64,000 nucleotides of DNA from an uncultured Sphingopyxis sp. (GTDB lineage Bacteria; Pseudomonadota; Alphaproteobacteria; Sphingomonadales; Sphingomonadaceae), in assembly GCA_937873425.1 (NCBI GenBank), contig CALMYE010000337.1:1-64000 (forward strand), read 5' to 3'. A model generated the notes under the pieces. It searched no databases. It was given only the letters and a program-made list of their open reading frames with translations, and was not told the DNA's origin. The stretch's first letter is position 1, and each line of letters opens with the position of its first letter. The position numbers were made by a program, and so were the translations under genes. Below are positions 61,680 to 64,000 of this stretch, one piece after another.

Positions 61680-61690
61680 CATAATTTATG
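61680..61690. promoter_or_regulatory. Catabolic operator site G (CATAATTTATG)
   Basis: 10 of 11 match to CATAACTTATG. The surrounding 22 bp (61672-61693) match site F at 20 positions. It lies 210 bp upstream of marR2 on the minus strand, with no gene downstream on the plus strand, so it looks like a duplicated promoter region. Confidence 0.65.
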
Positions 61691-62120
61691 TGGCGGGCGC
61701 AATATCTCCAAAGCGCATAGCTTTTCACGGTGCGGGCAGATCCGGGGTATCCGCGCCCGTGCCTTCGCCACTCGCGGCAGCTTGCCCAGCACGGCCGTAT
61801 GGGCCAGCCTCTCCATGCCAGCGCCAAGACGATGCACGCCGTTCGATATCTCTTGCTTTCGCGGCTTCGTCCCGGCCCCCGGAATTCGCAGCCCCGGATG
61901 CGATGCCGGGCGACCGCCCATTCCACGCCATGGAATAGGCTTTGCGCCATTTCGGCGCCTTGGATATGCGTGGAAGGAGCCCCGAACCCGAGCGTCGCCA
62001 TACTGCGCCTCGGGGATAGCCGGCGCGGGCAACAGGCGGCGAACAAACGCAAGCATGTTGCCTCGGTTTGCAGCATGAGGTGCGAACCATGTCCAGGGTT
62101 TGGTACCAAGTGCTTGAAAA

Positions 62121-62142
62121 CTGGTAGCGGAGGAGGGACTCA
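62121..62142 (-). other. tRNA 3'-end-like fragment (possible attachment-site scar)
   Basis: On the minus strand the sequence GAGTCCCTCCTCCGCTACCA has the layout of the last 20 nt of a tRNA: end of the T loop, T-stem CCCTC, acceptor strand CTCCGCT, discriminator A and CCA. No upstream cloverleaf is present. It does not match the tRNA-Thr at 26920. It may be a remnant left by a tRNA-targeting integrative element. Confidence 0.4.
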
Positions 62143-62609
62143 CACGTTGAAAATACAGCGTTGATTTATCTTCATATTATTAGATTCCCGCGCGCAAAAG
62201 CCGCCTAATCCACCCCCTCCCCTACCCCCATTGAGACGAGACGTGCGCAATATTCGGTAGGCTGATTCCGGCCGTTGGAGTAAACTGGAGTGTCAGAGTG
62301 ACGTCAGGACAGGCGCATGATGTGCAGGGCTCCGGCCTGCCGTTCCGCATGATCGCCGACCAGGTCCGATCGCATTCCATCGTCGCGGCATGATGAAGTC
62401 GCGCTTGCATATGTGTGCCGCCCTCGATCAACTCCAAAGATCACAGGAGGCTAGCTTTTGCGAGGATGGAACACGGCAGATTGCTCCCCGGTTCCGACAA
62501 AGAGATCGGAACATATTTACCATATCCGCGAGAGGTTCACGCTTTTGCTTGAGAACGCTGGGTTCTAACAAGCTTGTTTCGTGCAACAGACAGAAGAAGC
62601 AAGTTTCCT

Positions 62610-64000
62610 GTGAGTCCACATTTCACCCCTGAGTCAGATCATCCCTTTTCGGACAATCGCTGGGATCGGATACCACTCTATCGCTGGTGGCGTCTTTCCG
62701 TGGTCGGAACGATCGATCACGAAAAGGTCGTCGCGAAGGTCGTCGAAGATAGCGGTTGGTCCCCTCGCTACGCCTTTATGACCATGATGTCGGCAGGCAT
62801 CGCAGTGCTGGGGCTGTTGCTGTCCTCACCGGCTGTCGTCATCGGAGCCATGTTGATCTCACCGTTGATGAGTCCGATTCTGGGGTTGGGGTTCAGTCTG
62901 GCCCTGTTCGATTTCGCCGAAATGCGACGCTCTCTTATCGCGCTTGCTATAGGTGCAGGCGCGGCGGTCCTGTTTACCACCCTGATCGTCCTTGCGTCGC
63001 CCCTTAAGGCGCCTACTGCGGAAATCCTCGCCCGAACACGGCCGAACCTATTCGATTTGCTGGTGGCTCTGTTCTCGGCGCTGGCGGGCACTTTCGCGAT
63101 CATTCGCGGACGGGGCGAGACGATCGTAGGCGTGGCCATCGCTACCGCCTTGATGCCGCCGTTGGCCGTTGTCGGCTATGGTCTGGCGACTTGGAACATG
63201 GCGGTTCTTGGTGGCGCACTGGCGCTATTCATCACCAACTTCGTTACCATCGCGCTCGCCGCGACGATTATGGCTCGCCTGTATGGCTTTGGTCATTTTC
63301 TTTCGAGCCAGCAAAGCTGGATGCAGACCTGGCTATTGCTACTCGCCTTCCTCGCGATGGCAATGCCGCTCGGTTTATCGCTGAGCCACATCGCCCGAGA
63401 AGCCGTGACAACCAACCAGATTCGTTCCTTCCTTTCCGATCGATTCGGCGCGAATGCGCGGGTGACGCAGCTCGATATCGATTTCGACCGGAAACCGATC
63501 ATGATCCGATCCGTCGTCATCGCACCCCGGTCCATGGCCAAGAACAATGGCGCCCTGGAGGCTGCTCTGGCCGAGCGGTTGCAACAGCCGGTCAAACTTC
63601 AAGTTGACCAGGTTCTGCTCGACCCAGGAGCGGGCGCTCTCGATGTGCAGCGCGCAGAATTGCGTCAGGCCAACGAAGCGGCTGCTGCTGCTACCCGAAC
63701 AGAAACTGCGATCGGCCGCATGGTGGCGCTTGCAGCAGGCGTTTCTCCCGAGGAGATCACGCTAGATCGGGAACATCAGCGCGCGACCGCTACGGCAGCA
63801 GTGCTGCCCGGCGCCACTCTGGCAACCTACTATGCGCTGGAGTGCCGTATCTCCAGTGAAGCAGAGGGGTGGCAAATCGCCATTCTGCCGCCGCTTTTGC
63901 CGCTGCCTGAGATAAGGTTTGCCAATGGCGTCGACAGCCTCGATGGCTCTGCCCGTCAAGCCGTCATCCTATCGGCCTGGGCGGCAAAGCGATGGAATAT
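62610..64000 (+). CDS. DUF389 (TIGR00341) membrane protein, cut by window edge
   Basis: An open frame from GTG 62610 to the right edge (463 codons visible). Several membrane helices start at about residue 55: AGIAVLGLLLSSPAVVIGAMLISPLMSPILGLG is the DUF389 hallmark (core VIGAMLISPLMSPILG), followed by ATALMPPLAVVGYGLA. A soluble C-terminal part begins at about residue 275 (RSFLSDRFGANARVTQLDID). The function of this family is unknown. The start is approximate, since no strong ribosome binding site is seen. Codon use is less GC-rich than in the catabolic cluster. Confidence 0.85.
   Translation, partial: MSPHFTPESDHPFSDNRWDRIPLYRWWRLSVVGTIDHEKVVAKVVEDSGWSPRYAFMTMMSAGIAVLGLLLSSPAVVIGAMLISPLMSPILGLGFSLALFDFAEMRRSLIALAIGAGAAVLFTTLIVLASPLKAPTAEILARTRPNLFDLLVALFSALAGTFAIIRGRGETIVGVAIATALMPPLAVVGYGLATWNMAVLGGALALFITNFVTIALAATIMARLYGFGHFLSSQQSWMQTWLLLLAFLAMAMPLGLSLSHIAREAVTTNQIRSFLSDRFGANARVTQLDIDFDRKPIMIRSVVIAPRSMAKNNGALEAALAERLQQPVKLQVDQVLLDPGAGALDVQRAELRQANEAAAAATRTETAIGRMVALAAGVSPEEITLDREHQRATATAAVLPGATLATYYALECRISSEAEGWQIAILPPLLPLPEIRFANGVDSLDGSARQAVILSAWAAKRWN

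Larger units (their letters stand above)
61471..62609. other. Noncoding stretch at the right edge of the catabolic cluster
   Basis: About 1.1 kb without a credible gene: the open frames have no ribosome binding site, no recognisable motifs and conflicting codon use. It contains operator copy G (61680-61690), a tRNA-3'-end-like fragment (62121-62142), and an AT-richer run from 62160 (TTATCTTCATATTATTAG). It may be a decayed segment joining the cluster to the flanking DUF389 gene. Confidence 0.6.

Noticed and set aside
61546..62164. Several overlapping 120-190-codon frames in the right-hand noncoding stretch
   Set aside because: They overlap on both strands, lack ribosome binding sites and recognisable motifs, and have low-quality amino-acid composition.

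Overview
The window is a 64-kb piece of a high-GC alphaproteobacterial chromosome, almost certainly a sphingomonad (Sphingopyxis/Sphingomonas/Novosphingobium type). Pointers are the gene neighbourhood (tsaB-rimI-mucR-fur-plsC-miaB-phoH and ybeY-corC), the density of TonB-dependent receptors, a sphingolipid-type PAP2 enzyme, and GC-rich interspersed palindromes of the kind common in this family. All functional calls are by reading the translated sequence; no database was searched.

Positions 1-27000 are mostly core genome: the end of an unknown gene, ptsP (nitrogen PTS), a PAP2/inositol-phosphoceramide-synthase-like enzyme, a GFA-family protein, a three-gene operon ending in a secreted beta-lactamase-fold hydrolase, rarA, a GT4 glycosyltransferase, corC and ybeY. 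The usual phoH-ybeY junction is split by about 7.4 kb (11427-18824). This insert holds repeats, an iron/heme-type TonB receptor with a DUF6607-like partner behind two Fur-box-like palindromes, and a tight three-gene operon: a membrane-anchored TIR protein followed by two tandem secreted paralogues of unknown function. After it the core order resumes with phoH, miaB, plsC, fur, mucR, rimI, tsaB, a nitroreductase, a NifU-like protein, an AT-rich GIY-YIG-like gene, a DUF429-like gene and tRNA-Thr(TGT).

Positions 27000-61500 form a large catabolic cluster for an aromatic compound. It has two VanA-like Rieske oxygenases, a 2Fe-2S ferredoxin, a two-subunit ring-hydroxylating dioxygenase, a type I (VOC) extradiol dioxygenase and a pair of LigB-like proteins. 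It also carries the whole 4-oxalocrotonate branch of the meta-cleavage pathway (semialdehyde dehydrogenase, tautomerase, decarboxylase, hydratase, aldolase, acylating acetaldehyde dehydrogenase). Around these sit three TonB receptors, two MFS permeases, a sulfatase, two esterases, a GMC oxidoreductase, an MBL hydrolase, an aldehyde dehydrogenase and two MarR regulators. The most striking signal is a short palindrome, CATAA(G/C)TTATG, found at seven intergenic positions across this cluster and not noticed elsewhere in the window. It looks like the operator of one regulon, probably read by one of the two MarR proteins.

The probable logic is: outer-membrane uptake (TonB), removal of sulfate/ester/methyl groups (sulfatase, esterases, VanA-like enzymes), ring hydroxylation (Rieske alpha-beta), ring cleavage (VOC and/or LigB-like), then the dehydrogenative meta branch to pyruvate and acetyl-CoA. 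The actual substrate cannot be read from the sequence, and no electron-transfer reductase for the Rieske enzymes is present. From 61471 to 62609 the DNA is noncoding, with a duplicated operator copy and a tRNA-3'-end-like fragment, and the window ends inside a DUF389 membrane protein gene.
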